From NCBI GenBank assembly GCA_003508835.1, contig PUFA01000027.1, forward strand, positions 9,238,001 through 9,302,000: a stretch of 64,000 nucleotides of DNA. Direction: 5' to 3'. This stretch comes from Eonycteris spelaea. Its lineage: Eukaryota > Chordata > Mammalia > Chiroptera > Pteropodidae. The notes beneath the pieces were generated by a model, which ran no database searches, was not told where the DNA came from, and worked only from the letters and a program-made list of their open reading frames with translations. Both the position numbers and the translations under genes were made by a program. Below, in pieces: positions 12,216-23,808 of the stretch. Each line of letters opens with the position of its first letter. The stretch's first letter is position 1.

Positions 12216-12764
12216 AAAGGGCACAAAATATATTCATTATTTTTCCTGTCCTGGAACATAAAGCACACAGAAAATTAAGAAAATAAGTACCCTCTCATAA
12301 AAGCTAACACGTCATTGCCACTCTGATGGCCTTGTCACCCACATCAATCTTGAAGAAATGAATTTCCAAGTTATTGGTACCAGGATTCATTCACTGAGCT
12401 GTAAAGACCATTCAGTATTTTAAGGTATTACAGGGGCCATTTGACCTGAAAGATCACAGGAAATTCTATTAACTCTATTATATCCATTTTTTTGCTATGG
12501 GGAGTTGGATAATACCTTTGCATAAGACAAACTGAGAGGGAAACATTCAAAAAGATTTTTAAAACCTCAAGACCCAATATACTCTCTACTCTTTTCCAAA
12601 TTTAAACTTCTTTTATCATAACCCACCTAACAGAAGGGCAAGTGGAAACTTTTCTGATATTTGTCATATCATAGTTTCTAACTTTTCCTTGATATACCAT
12701 GGCCTGTAAGTTGGACACCCCATGGGATTTCAAAGCCTAGATATCTTGATCATAATACAATGAT
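12216..12764. other. Unassigned non-coding DNA
   Basis: No gene, RNA or recognised repeat seen. Composition is typical of the surrounding AT-rich DNA. Confidence 0.4.
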
Positions 12765-12900
12765 CATGTCCGAAAGCTCTGCAGCCAGTACTTCTGGATT
12801 CATATTCTGGCTTTGCCTCCTAACCAGTTGCAGAACCTTGACTATCCCTTGCACCAATTTCCTCATTTGCAGACTGAGGATCTGGATTCTATACAAATTT
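12765..12900 (+). mobile_element. MIR, sense fragment
   Basis: 'ctctgcagccagtacttctg' then 'ttctggctttgcctcctaac', 'gcagaaccttgac' and 'caatttcctcatttgcagac' follow MIR sense order from the tRNA-related part into the CORE region. Confidence 0.65.
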
Positions 12901-12989
12901 TTCTGATTTTTAAAGCTAACTCAAGTTTCACTTGTTAACACTGCATTGTTTAAACCTAGTGTATATGTAGGTGAGTCTAATCCTTAGGC

Positions 12990-13466
12990 CTCCACTTTAT
13001 TGATCTCTTGTGACTTTCAGAATCAACTTTAAACTCCTTGGTTGGCATGAGATCCATCTTTGATTTAACTCTATTTTTCCGCACTGACTCCTTCAACTTC
13101 CTAGTCTGCTTTCAGTTTTTCATACACAGCACACACCTTGATGCCTGTGCACACTATATCCTTCCGTCTAAAATTCCATCCCAGTTCTGCTTCCTTCCTG
13201 TACACAACTTCTCACCTAGAACCCAGGACTACCTTACCCAGGAAGCATTTCCAACCCTTACCTTAGTCTAAGCTAGATTTTCTTTCTCAGTTTTCCAGAG
13301 TACCACGTGTGTTGCTCAACCATAGCCCTTAGTAAATTATTTAGCAGTTGTCAATTTGTCTTTCTAAATTAAACTACAAACTCTCTGAAGACAAGCATTG
13401 TGTTTAATATTCTAAGTTTCTAGCACAGTTCCTTACCCCAAATAGCAACGATGAACAAATTTACAT
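12990..13466 (+). mobile_element. L2 LINE 3' end
   Basis: The region reads through 'acccaggaagcatttccaac', then 'ctacaaactctctgaagac' with 'aagcattgtgt' and 'ctagcacagttccttacc', matching the order of an L2 3' end ('gtaagctccatgag', 'gcctagcacagtgcctgg'). The terminal tail is replaced by the inverted-repeat cluster that follows. Confidence 0.6.
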
Positions 13467-13504
13467 TTAAGTGTTAAATTCTTAACACTTAAGTCTTAAG
13501 TGTT
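13467..13504. repeat. Overlapping perfect inverted repeats
   Basis: An 11-bp arm at 13467-13477 (ttaagtgttaa) is perfectly complementary to 13482-13492 across a 4-base spacer. The central arm extended as 13484-13493 (aacacttaag) is also perfectly complementary to 13495-13504 across one base. The central arm can thus pair with either neighbour, giving two exclusive hairpins. Confidence 0.9.
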
Positions 13505-15059
13505 GCCCATTTTCTGGTATTTGTATCTATTGTGTGTCCCCTACTTTTTATCAACGAATAACACTAAAGGCCAAATTCTTATCACTTTATTACTTCATTT
13601 CTTCAAGGCAAACTATTCCCTGCTCTACATATTTTAGTACACCAAAACACACAGATCATGAAGGATTCTGAATTTAGATCATGAGCATTTTGTTTTCATG
13701 TTAGCCTTCTTCCTTTTTTTTTTTTTTTTGTTCTCTGATGGGCTATTAAATGTACAGAACCTAAATTGAAAAGGATAGAAGAGGAGCCACTTGTAAGGAA
13801 TATGGGTAACTTATGAATCTGATAAATTGTTCTGAATATTTGAGAATTGGGTACTTAGCACTACTAAATTCAGAACAAACATTTGTATTATAAATGCTTT
13901 AAGTTTCTATTAAGATATTTCCCATTTAGGCATAAAAACTTCAAAACGAAGACCTTTAAATAATTCTTTAATATCAGTTAAGACAAAACTTTTTTTTCTT
14001 TTTTTTATTGTTCACAGGATATATGAAAAGGATCAAAGGATCAAATAACTAAAACATGAAATTTGCCAGTATTTTAATCCAGTAGTGTTTGGAGCCTGGG
14101 AGCCTTTCAGTTTTACTATAGTCCATGTCTTCATCTGGCCCCCAACTGTATAGCAAGTCTGAGCTAATATTTCATCCTAATCTCAAAGCCCTGTTAAGAG
14201 ATTTTCTCAACATATGGTGTAGACTATCTCATCAAAATTGCATGGGCATGCGTATCAAAAATACCTTGGTCAAACTGCAGATTTGGGGCACTATGCCAAA
14301 CCTATCAAATCATTTGTGGACATTATGAGCAAAGAATCTTCATTTTTCACTTAGCTCTCCAAGTGGTTCTTACAGCAGGGTCTGAGAACGACTGCTAGAG
14401 ATAAGGGGGAAAAATACTGTGCCGTGCTACATAATTGTTGTGAAGGTGACAGGAAATAAAAATCACATCAGTTGCATATACTGAATCATAAACTATAATT
14501 TTATTTGTTTTGCAATAGTAAAAAGTCACAAATATTTCCTTAATGGATTTAAAAATACGGAGAGAGAGATCGAGTCTTTTAATAAAGAGCTTTATGGCTC
14601 CCTCATAAGATTGTGCTCCTACTTGCATTTTTTTTCCAGTCAATATTCAGGGTAGAATTTTAAAAATCTGTTTTTTAGTTTAAAAATAATTATGACAAAC
14701 TAGTTTCTTCCTCGAAATTACACGCATTTTTTTTTTTCATGGAATGACTTTCTATTTCCAACTTTTGCTTCATTTTCTGGCAACTACTTATATTCTTTAA
14801 ATGAATTATCAGCATGCAACGCTCCTATTATTTTTCCTAGTTTAAAGAAGTCTCTTAACCCCACTTATTCCTTAAGCAACCACTTGTTTCCTCTTCTTCT
14901 CTTTACAGCACTATGCATCATATATTTTTTCTATACTTAAAAAAATTTTCCTCTACTTATTCTTCCTTCAATTCACCCTGTCTATCAATTATCTTATCAA
15001 GGTCACCAAGCAACCTGACTTCCATGTTACTAAAACTAATGGTCCATTCCCAGTTCTGA
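13505..15059. other. Unassigned non-coding DNA
   Basis: No gene is supported. 14350-14395 ('aagtggttcttacagcag' with 'ggtctgagaac') weakly resembles a hAT-Charlie terminus. T runs occur at 13712-13729 and 14729-14738. The rest is unassigned. Confidence 0.4.
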
Positions 15060-15699
15060 ATGGTATCTGAGCTACCAGCAGCATTTAACAGATATATTTA
15101 AACACGATGCATTGAAATAAATTTTTCTCTTGACTTCCAGGATATAACACTCTACTGGTCTCCTTATTTCCTTAGTTTATTTCCTCTCAGGTTTCTTCTG
15201 ATGGATTCTCCTTAGCTTCCTGATCTGTAAATTCTGGGGCTGACCCCCAGTTTGATCCTTAGATTTTCTCTTTTCTGTTGATATATAAGCTTATCCATTC
15301 TTGAGGCTTGGATACATAGGTAGTCTGAATATTTCCAAATTCATATTTGCAATTAGGCCCTCTCCCTTGATCATCTGACCCATACATTCAATTGATGACT
15401 TGAAGCTTTACTTGGATGTCTATTAGGCATCAATAAACAGGTCTCAAACTGAGCTCCTTATATTCATCACCTCCAAACTTATCTCATAGCTTTCCATATT
15501 TCTTAAGGTGCAGATACATCTTGTCTGATACTTTAGAGACATTCTTAACTTTTCCCCTTCTTTCTCATAACTCAGCAAATCCTCTTGGCTCTTTCTTCAA
15601 ATATTTCAGATTCTGACCACTTCTTATAACTTCCACTGCTTATACCTTAGTTCAGACTTCTATCTTCTTACTTGAACTAGAGCAATAGCTTCTTAACTC
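15060..15699 (+). mobile_element. L2-like LINE, segment 1 of 3
   Basis: Contains 'tggatgtctattaggcatc', 'tctcaaactgagctccttat', 'cagcaaatcctcttggctct' and 'ttcagattctgaccacttct', in the order seen in long sense L2-type 3' regions. It breaks off at 15699, where an LTR begins, and the same element resumes at 16065 and again at 16781. The L2 name is from memory; what is seen is one element in three collinear pieces. Confidence 0.6.
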
Positions 15700-16059
15700 T
15701 GCTATGAGCTGAGTGTTTGTTTCTGGCCAAATTCATGTGTTGAAATCCTAATGCCCAGTGTAATGGTATTAACAGGTGAGGTCTTTGGGAAGTGCTTAGG
15801 TTATGAAAGTAGAATCCTCATGAATAGGGTTAGTGCTCTTACAAAAGACCCCAAGAGTTTACTAACTCCTTCCACCATGTGAGGATATAACAAAAAGTCA
15901 GCAGGCTGCAGCACAGAAACAGTAACCAGAACCTGACTATGCTAGCACTCTGATCTTAACACTTCCAGCCTCCATAACTGTGAGCAGTACATTTTTGCTG
16001 TTTATAAGCTAGCTATCCAGTCTATGATGTTTTGTTATAATAGCCTGAAAAGACTAAGA
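15700..16059 (+). mobile_element. MLT1-type MaLR solo LTR
   Basis: Full-length LTR from 'tgctatgagctgagtgtttg', through 'catgtgttgaaatcctaatg', 'ttagtgctcttacaaaagac', 'caccatgtgaggata' and 'cttccagcctccataactg', to 'ttttgttataatagcctg' and 'agactaaga'. It is flanked by aactc (15695-15699) and tactc (16060-16064), a worn version of the 5-bp target duplication expected for MaLR. It sits inside an L2-like element and so is younger. Confidence 0.85.
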
Positions 16060-16064
16060 TACTC

Positions 16065-16227
16065 TTCTTCTTGCTTATGTCGTTATTCCCCTAAAGCCAT
16101 TCCCAATGCAGTAACAAGAATAATCTTTTTAAATGTAAGTCACCACTCCTCTGTCCAAAATTTTCAATAGCTTTCTCTCTCTCCTATAAAGATGAAAAAT
16201 AGTCACACTGGCCTATAAATCTTGGTC
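16065..16227 (+). mobile_element. L2-like LINE, segment 2 of 3
   Basis: Resumes the interrupted element with 'agccattcccaatgcagtaa', 'ctttttaaatgtaagtcacc', 'actcctctgtccaaaa' and 'cactggcctataaatcttgg', directly continuing the order of segment 1. Confidence 0.6.
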
Positions 16228-16780
16228 ATAGATTAGTCATCTTTGGCTATATAACAACTTAACCCCAAACTTAGAGACTTAATACAACAAACATTTATAT
16301 ATCACAGCTTTTGTAGGTCAGGAATCTGGGTGCAACTTAATTGGTTCCTCTGGTTCAGCATCTCTTAGAAAGTGGTAATCAAGGTATTGCCAGGGACTGC
16401 TGTCTCCTAAGAATCCATTGTGGAAGATCCACTTTCAGTCTCACTTGTGTGGTTGTTTTTAGATGTCAGTTCCTTGTTGACTGTTGGATGGAAGCTTCCC
16501 TCAGTTCTTGCCACAGGCTTCTCCTTAGGTCAGTTTACAACATGGCAGCTGGCTTCCATTAGATAGAGCAAGTATGATAGTAAAAGAAGGCAAACAAATT
16601 GAAAACCAGCGTCTTTCGTAACCTAATCTTGGAAGTGATAGCCCATGATTTTTTCTGTATTTTCTTAATTAGAAGCAAGTCACTAAGTCCAGCCCACACC
16701 AAAGCACTGTGTGGTAAACAAGAACATGAATACCAGAAGGTGGGCAAAATTAGAATCCAACTTAAAAGCGTCCTACCGCA
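16228..16780 (+). mobile_element. LTR, ERVL-type, family uncertain
   Basis: The left part 'tagattagtcatctttggct' with 'taatacaacaaacatttat', the middle 'tttacaacatggcagctgg' and 'cgtctttcgtaacctaatc', and the right part 'agaagcaagtcactaagtcc', 'agcccacaccaaa', 'gaacatgaataccagaagg' and 'cgtcctaccgca' match a widespread mammalian LTR whose landmarks I know. I am not certain of its name (LTR33-like is a guess). It is near full length, has no internal sequence, and is inserted into the L2-like element. Confidence 0.65.
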
Positions 16781-16905
16781 AATGAACTGCGCCTCTTCCA
16801 TTACACATTTGACTTTCACTCCTGCAATTTTCCTTTTGTTCACTCTGTTTTAATTATGTTGGCTTCTTTGTTATTTCATGTGTCAGCAATACTATATTTT
16901 GCTAG
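16781..16905 (+). mobile_element. L2-like LINE, segment 3 of 3
   Basis: After the LTR the order continues with 'cctcttccattacacatttg', 'tgttcactctgttttaatta' and 'tgttggcttctttgttattt', which fits the L2 stretch downstream of segment 2. The element then fades into AT-rich DNA. Confidence 0.5.
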
Positions 16906-18944
16906 ATACATAAGGATTTTTTTTTTTAATTTGTATTTAAATGCTAAGAAGTTGTCTGAAGCAATAAGGGTGGTAATGATCTCTTGTCAGCTTCACATAA
17001 AACTACTGTTGTCCTGAAATCAGTAGCATATTTAGTCTTGCTGCTGAGAGTGGGCTATGTAATTAATGTATTACCATGAATTTAAAGCATCGTGCATGGT
17101 GGAAAGTATCTCAGGAGTCATATGGAGCTGGCTTTCTGAACTAAAAGATTCTCTTGACCAGTTACAATTTTATCAGCAGGTAGGAAGTGAAGCTCAATGA
17201 TCCCATAGCTTGTTCATTAGTTAAGAAAAGAATGTCACGGTGGTGACAAAGCTCAGAATAATCAGAAGAGAAATTCCATGTAAAAAGTTAAAGTATGAAT
17301 TCAAATGAAAAACAAAAAACTTAAGGCTAAATATAAACCTTTTAGAGTGAACTACTATGAAAGGTAACCAGATAGAGCTTCACAAGAACTTGAAAGGAAA
17401 GCTATAGACAACCTGAAAAGTCTTTATAAATGAAGTGAAAAGTTGGAATAATAGGATATGGGTAAAATATACCATTATTATAGGAGCAAGACCAGAAATG
17501 TGGTCCTAAATTGTGACTAAAACAATATACATCATCAGTCTGTTCTGAGGGAATTATGATAGGAAGTGAGAAGTTCTAAAGGACGAAAATATATAAGAAT
17601 TCCATTTTGATAAAGTAATTATCTTTGTTCAACCAGACCGTTCATTAGTCATTTTTTATAAATTCCTTCAAAGGTAAGGCCTTGCCGGTTTCTAATTAAC
17701 TTTATAGATACCTCATCACTATTCAATAATTAATTTCAACTCAGTAGATAATGACAAGATCTTCTACAACAGCCCTGCATTTTCCTGACCATTACACTAT
17801 CTACAGATAAATGGATTTTTTTAAAGTAACCGAATATTATGTTTATTTAGAGTATTTTAAAATCACCATCTCCCAAAGACATTTAAGCTCATTTAATATG
17901 AAATCATATTTTCTACATAAATATCAAGATAAAATTTGTATTATAATTACTAGTGTAAGTTATCAAACTCTAAGGAATACTATTTAAAAAGAAGTAATTT
18001 TACCATCTTATTAAAAGGTTCAGGCCTTTTGAAATTCTTATTCTGTAAAAATTTTACTCTAAGTTAGATTACTAAAGCAAACATTCCCAATTTCTGTATA
18101 GTGCATAAATAGTAAGGTTTTTAATATTATATATTAATAGGAAAGGATCATGGTTTTGATTAAATGTATTTAATACTAACTGATCATATTTGGAGTTCTC
18201 TTTACCTAACATTGTTTACTTGACATTTAAAAATTAAATAGGAAGAAATGCATCTAAATCTATGCTACACATTTGCAAGTGATAGTTTATATGTGGTATA
18301 AAAGGGATAAAATTTATAGTTCTGAGTGACAATTTTATGTAACAAGGCATGAGAATATAAAATTCCATTCAAATTCCTTTCTTATCACTATTCATGAAAA
18401 CGGCATTTCTCGGCTGGGAAAGCTAACAGTGATATTACATGGTGACATTATTTCAGAAGAGTTGTCTACGATGCAGAATATCTAATTTTTTCACACATGA
18501 GTAAGGACTATGTAAAATTTAGCATTTAATTTGCATTCTATATGTAATATTTTAAAGGGTGAGGTTAAGTATTTTTAAAATTATAATAGCCTAAAATTAA
18601 TTTAAAAATAAGAATTTAATATTTATGTACTTCTTTTCTTCCAAGTCTTTCCAAATAGCTTTTCCAAAAAGAATAGTATATCTTGATATCCTAAAAATAC
18701 AAAAACTATTATTGCTGGTTTAGTAAAAAGGAAACTGGGGCATGGAATTGCATAAATGATTTTTCTAAGGCAACCCAAATAAAGTATAGAAGTAGAAAAT
18801 CATAATATCGCCACAGCTTTGGTATTCTTCATTTTAGTGCTTGACACTGTTCTTTTAAATATTAAAACCAGTGGAACAGCCTAATAACATTTTGTGCAGG
18901 GAAGAAGCTATTAACTTCACAGTTTTTACAACATTAGAGAATCA
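16906..18944. other. AT-rich DNA, nothing recognised
   Basis: No gene or family-level repeat is supported over about 2 kb. The part 17095-17280 is less AT-rich and free of obvious repeats, which would make it a candidate for a conservation check, but there is no direct signal. Confidence 0.45.
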
Positions 18945-19110
18945 CAGGCAATGCAAGGCCATGCAATTCAATCCCCTGTCATTATGGACAAGGAAACCTA
19001 AGTCTAGAAGGATTGTGACTTGCCCAAGGCCATAGAGTATATTAATAGCACAGATGAGACTCAAACTCAGGTGTCCTTTATTCCCTGTACAGTGTGGAGT
19101 CCACCATGAT
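18945..19110 (-). mobile_element. MIR, antisense
   Basis: 'cattatggacaaggaaacct', 'gtgacttgcccaaggccata' and 'gatgagactcaaactcagg' followed by 'tgtcctttattccctgtac' give the characteristic reverse-complement MIR order, including the tRNA-related end. Confidence 0.75.
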
Positions 19111-19400
19111 TAAAGTAAAAGAATTTAATCAGGTTCTTAAATACTTTGATTCTTTATGTAATTAATGATATTAAGAGTTTCATTATAATAGATTTTGACT
19201 TTAATATGTTACAAGTAAAATCTATACACAAGACATTGTTTTTACTTGCCTTTTATACTTAAGAGACAGCATAATCTTTTTTACTTAATTCAGAAATAAA
19301 GATAAAACATTTGCTCCTCTTCATATCTGATCCTCCACTTATTTTTTTTTTAACCAAATAGGTAACAATTCTTGTATTCCTGGAGCTTTGCCATATAAAA

Positions 19401-19598
19401 CAGGTATAAGCAAAGTTTTTCTGTGAAGGACCAGATAGTAATTGTTTTTATAACTACTCAATTCTTGTGTACTTAGTAATGTTTATAGCACCAAGGCAGC
19501 CATAGACAACATGAGTGAATGGAAGTGTCTTGGTTCCAATAAAACTTTATTTACAAAAACAGGCAATTGGTTCATAGGCCATAGTTTGTTGACCCTAA
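19401..19598. mobile_element. Non-autonomous hAT-type DNA transposon
   Basis: Left end 'caggtataagcaaagttttt' with 'ctgtgaaggaccagatagta', middle 'cagccatagacaacatgag' and 'ggttccaataaaactttatt' with 'tacaaaaacaggc', right end 'ggccatagtttgttgaccc'. These are the landmarks of a common hAT-Charlie-type MITE (MER3 grade by memory, name unsure). The two ends are inverted relative to each other. Confidence 0.75.
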
Positions 19599-21176
19599 TC
19601 TAAAGCACGATGATTGACGATGAAGCCCCAAGAGAATAATATACTGTGGCCTTTCAGTTCAGGAATATTTCAGTTCTGCTAATAAAATCACCAAATCACC
19701 ATTAAAGTCTGTGGGTTCTAGTTTTTCTAAGTGATATCTATAGACCTGCTGAGTTGGCATATCTTTTTAAAAATAAACTTATATTAACCTTCTTGGACTT
19801 TTTTTTTCTCTCTTTCTCTCTCTCCCCTCTCTCATTATTATTTCTTATTTTTAGGCAAGAAAACAGAAGAATTAGACAATATATGGGGTTTAAAGAGCAC
19901 ATTATTTCCTTTCTCAACTTAAAAACAAATATTTTTAAACTTTTGAACCCCACACCCATTTGCCTCATTGCTCATATTTGCCTCTTGGGAATCTCAATGA
20001 AATGCCAATAAAATAATCTAAAAAGGTAAAACCTGCAAAATTGCAGAGAACTGGAGGAGAGAAATTGATAGGCAAGAATTCTAAGCATATATTTGGAGGC
20101 TTGGAGACAGAAGGTGTGGTGGTGACTCACTTAGATTCGTGGAGGAGGCTAAGTGTAAGGCACTAGCAGAGGAGGCCATGAGTAAAGAATGGGCCAATCC
20201 AAACTTCGAACTGTAAAATTCTGGCTCCTCAGCACTTGAAGTTAATAAGGAAGTTATGATGTGGGGAATAATAGTGACAATAGGATATTGGTTTATGATT
20301 TGCACGTAAAATGTATAATTGCCTCCTCTCTACCTTCAGATTTCCAACTCTCTCACAGCCCTGCATCCCTTCGATGCCTCCATAATCAGTAGGGACTGGA
20401 AGTTTACTCTGAAGAAATTGTGACAAATATGTAATGAGAAGTTTAGGGCTTGGGGACGCTCAGTCCAGCGAGAGAGCTGGAGAGAGCAGTGGAATGGAAA
20501 GCAAGTTACAGTCAGCACAATGAATACTCTAGGCTTTGTTTCCCACCTTTCTTTCAGAACGCCAGCCATAAATCCTGAGGAGACTTCTCTTGAGAATTCG
20601 ATAGTCTTGAAGAAAAAAGAGAAATCACAAAAATACTATATATTGACATAGGAGGGTCCAAATTACTCAATTTAAGCACTCGTACTTTTCCCCCTTTCTC
20701 TCCTCTCCAATCTCACCCCACCCTCCATAGCTCCTCTCAGCTGTTCAGCATCTTATTGCTAAATGTGACTTGTTAGCTATGTCTTGTAATCAACAATTAT
20801 TTAAAGAAAGTATCTGACATTAAAAAAAAGAAACCAAACAAAAAATTAAAAACAAAAAACAAGTCCCTTAAGTAGGAACCTAGAGGAAACAGACTCAATA
20901 CAGAATATAAATGAAAACTTACATTCAATATGATTAGAGAGAGAATATTTATTATATCTCTAAATGAGGAATGGTGATATTATAAAAGAACAGTGATAGC
21001 AAAAAGAGAAACCTCTTAAAGTTAAAAAAATGATTCAAAGAGAAACATCTCATAAATTAAAACAAAGAAGTGAAAAAAAGAAAAAAAAAAAACTTCGGGG
21101 ATTGATCCTAAATGATTGATGTTCAACAAATAGAGTTTTCAGAAAGAGACAAGACAAAAGAAGATAAATTATCAAA
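19599..21176. other. Unassigned non-coding DNA
   Basis: A pyrimidine tract at 19800-19833 (T run then CT repeats) is low complexity. 20090-20600 is less AT-rich and carries several short frames on the minus strand, none with recognisable motifs. A runs lie at 20822-20829 and 21083-21092. Confidence 0.4.
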
Positions 21177-21203
21177 ATAATAATAATAATAATAATAATA
21201 TAT
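21177..21203 (+). repeat. (TAA)n microsatellite
   Basis: Nearly perfect TAA units in a run of about nine, in AT-rich surroundings. Confidence 0.9.
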
Positions 21204-21524
21204 AATAAAACATTTGAGAAATTATTAATATTTCAAAAGAAATCCATAAAGTATCAAGCATATTTAATATTTTCATAGTATTTTATATATAAAGAATGAT
21301 TGTAATGGAGATCAGAAAATGTGATACCTTAAAATTTAGAGCAATTTTAAAACTTCTATAGCAGAAATAATTTATGTATAATGTAGGAGAGGACAATTTT
21401 GATCTACTCTGCTTTAGACAGATTATAAATGGGAACACCGTATTCTGCATTGGGTGCTATACTTTCAAAGGAATAGATACTCCAAAGGTTGGAGTTATAA
21501 AATGGGTGATGGGCAATTTGCTGT

Positions 21525-22025
21525 ATTAGTTATTTATTGCTCGGTAACAAAACACAACAATTTTGTGGTTTCAAACAACAATCATTTATTTGCTCGTGTC
21601 TCTGGAGGTGAGCATGTTAAGGTGGACTCAGCTGAGCATTTCTGCTGGTCTAATCTGGCTGTGGTCATTCTTGCACCTGTAGTCATTTGATGGCCAGACT
21701 TATACTGAATGCCTCCTTCATGCATCTGAAGATTGGTGGTGGCTGAGAGCTGAGCCATTCTCATCCTCAGGATGACTAGCCCAGACTTCTTTACATGGAT
21801 GTCTCAGATTCCAAGAAAATATGATTTCATGTTAAGCAATAAGGCCTCGTGGGCATTATACTCAAAACTCTATCATCACTTGCTGTATGCTATTGGTCAA
21901 AGCTGGTCCCAAGACAAACCAGGATTCAAAGTGGCAGAGGAATAATTCTGTGACAAGCTGCAAAGTCATGTGCATACAGAGATGGGAAGTATCTACAACC
22001 ATTATTTTGCAATATACTCAATTCA
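21525..22025 (+). mobile_element. LTR related to the 16.2-kb LTR type
   Basis: Starts 'gtattagttatttattgctc' with 'ggtaacaaaac', continues 'caaacaacaatcatttattt', 'tcagctgagcatttctgctg', then after a diverged centre 'tgctattggtcaaagctggt', 'caggattcaaagtggcagag' and 'acaaccattattttgcaata'. The left end resembles the LTR at 16228-16780 but the right half differs, so this is a sister family. No internal region is present. Confidence 0.6.
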
Positions 22026-23608
22026 CCTCAAACCATGTCACATGAGGAATGAATGAAAAATTAGGTATGGTTAGCCTGCAGTATAGTACAGGAGCTATGG
22101 CGATTACTTTTGGACATTTGAAGTATTGTAATGTAGAGGGAGTGCTATGCTTTTTCAATATATATAGATGCTGTGAGTCAAGTGAAAAATGTATACAAAA
22201 GTTTCAGAGAGCCCACTTCTGTCCAATACATGGAAGAACTTTTTAAAAATTGTGAGATGTTCTGTTACAGGAAGGCTTTAGCTATATGTCAAACCACCAT
22301 TTGTTGAGGATATGGCAGAAGGGATGTGTGTATAGAATGACCAAAGGCTACGTTTTCATTTCTCTTCCAGTGCTGGATCCCCAAGTGTCTTTACAATTTA
22401 TACAGAGCGTAAGAGCATGGTTGGGACTAGATATATTAAGGAGTAGACTGTGAATAAATGACTTACTTCAGTAAGTTTATAAACAAGGAAAAGAACAAAC
22501 GAGAGGAGGACCAGAACCTAAGGTGATACTGAAGCTCCAGGGGAAGAAAAAGAAACAGTTCAAAAAAAAAAAAAATTAGAAGAGAAAAGAAAACGAATAT
22601 CAGAATCACTGATTTTATATGCTGTGTCATCTCAGCATTTGTCTCCACATGCAAAATTTTGTACTCTATTCAGAATATTTATTTCACCTTATTCCTCCCT
22701 GATACATAAATCTTTTTCATCTGAAAGTCCTATTTGTGAAGTTATTACTTGGTTTCAGAGTTATTCAGGCTCAAATGACTCCCTTCCCTCATAATTTTCC
22801 ATTTATAATATCACCCTAGCTAGTATATCTTTCCTGAGAGGATAAATTACTACAACTGTGGGTTTAAAATCTGTGGTTACCTTCCAACCTCTTGCATTTT
22901 TAACTGAGTTTATATATCAGACTCTTCAGATAGAAATATGACTAAACAACCAGGAGCAGTTTGCATTACCTAATCCAATTGTACATTAGTGGCGAGATAA
23001 AGACCAGCTCTAGGTCAAATAAGCAAGGTAGACAATTTCCTCAAGACTCTTGTGTCTCCTGCTTCTCTACTTAGCTTTTACCTGGGACTAACTCCAGTAT
23101 GATAGTGGTGACAGTTATTGACAGATACCACATTTTTATTAATCCCTCTCTACTAGTATGGTAACAAGACCTTTGTATTATAAATCTAGCAGATGGAAGA
23201 CCACAGAAGGAATAAAAACAAAAATGTCAATAAAAGATTAATTATGAAGAAGCATTTTAAAATGATCATGAAGGCCTGCAGGTAAAGCCAGTCAATCTAA
23301 AAGAGATGAATTTGGTAAAAGCAGGAAACATTATGAGCAAACAAGGCCTGAATGAAGTTCCTTTGCATTGGATATAGTTTGATGTGGGTGTGTCACTTGA
23401 CTGACACAGGGTAAGCAAGGAGGAGGGAATTCCTGGGCCTCGGGAAGACTCCTTGGCTTAGTCCCATGCATTCCTCCAGCTTTGCTACTAGACCATGACT
23501 GAATAATGTGTATGCATACCTACCTGCCTGCCTGGAAATCTCCTAGCTGGCACGACTGGCACTTATTTCTTTGAGAAATTTCTAGTAATGCAGATGTATG
23601 TCCAAATA
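22026..23608. other. Unassigned non-coding DNA
   Basis: No gene is supported. An A run lies at 22562-22574. The 65-codon frame at 22049-22246 has no recognised motif and is probably chance. Confidence 0.4.
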
Positions 23609-23758
23609 CAGCAATACCCAACCTTTTTTGGCATGAGGGACCAGTATTCCTATAAGAGTCTTATTCCTAATGATCTTAGGTGGAGCTGAGGTGGTGATGC
23701 TAGCTAGCGCTGGGGAGTGGCTGCAAATACAGATGAAGCTTTGCTCACTGATAAACAA
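23609..23758. mobile_element. hAT-type DNA transposon fragment
   Basis: 'caatacccaaccttttttgg' with 'catgagggaccagtatt' is a hAT-Charlie-like terminus. It is followed by 'gatcttaggtggagctgagg' and 'tggtgatgctagctagcgct', which match the MER1-like internal landmarks I remember. The far end is missing and is replaced by 5S-related sequence. Confidence 0.55.
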
Positions 23759-23785
23759 AATAATAAAGGTATGGTTAGCATCCTC

Positions 23786-23806
23786 AAAGTCCTCCTCAAG
23801 GACTTT
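23786..23806. repeat. Perfect 8-bp hairpin upstream of 5S fragment
   Basis: aaagtcct (23786-23793) and aggacttt (23799-23806) are perfectly complementary across the 5-base loop cctca. It ends four bases before the 5S-like block. Confidence 0.85.
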
Positions 23807-23808
23807 TG

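Noticed and set aside
17095..17280. A possible coding exon ending at 'cagcaggtagga'
   Set aside because: One donor-like site in repeat-poor DNA is not evidence; there is no matching acceptor or open frame that I could support.
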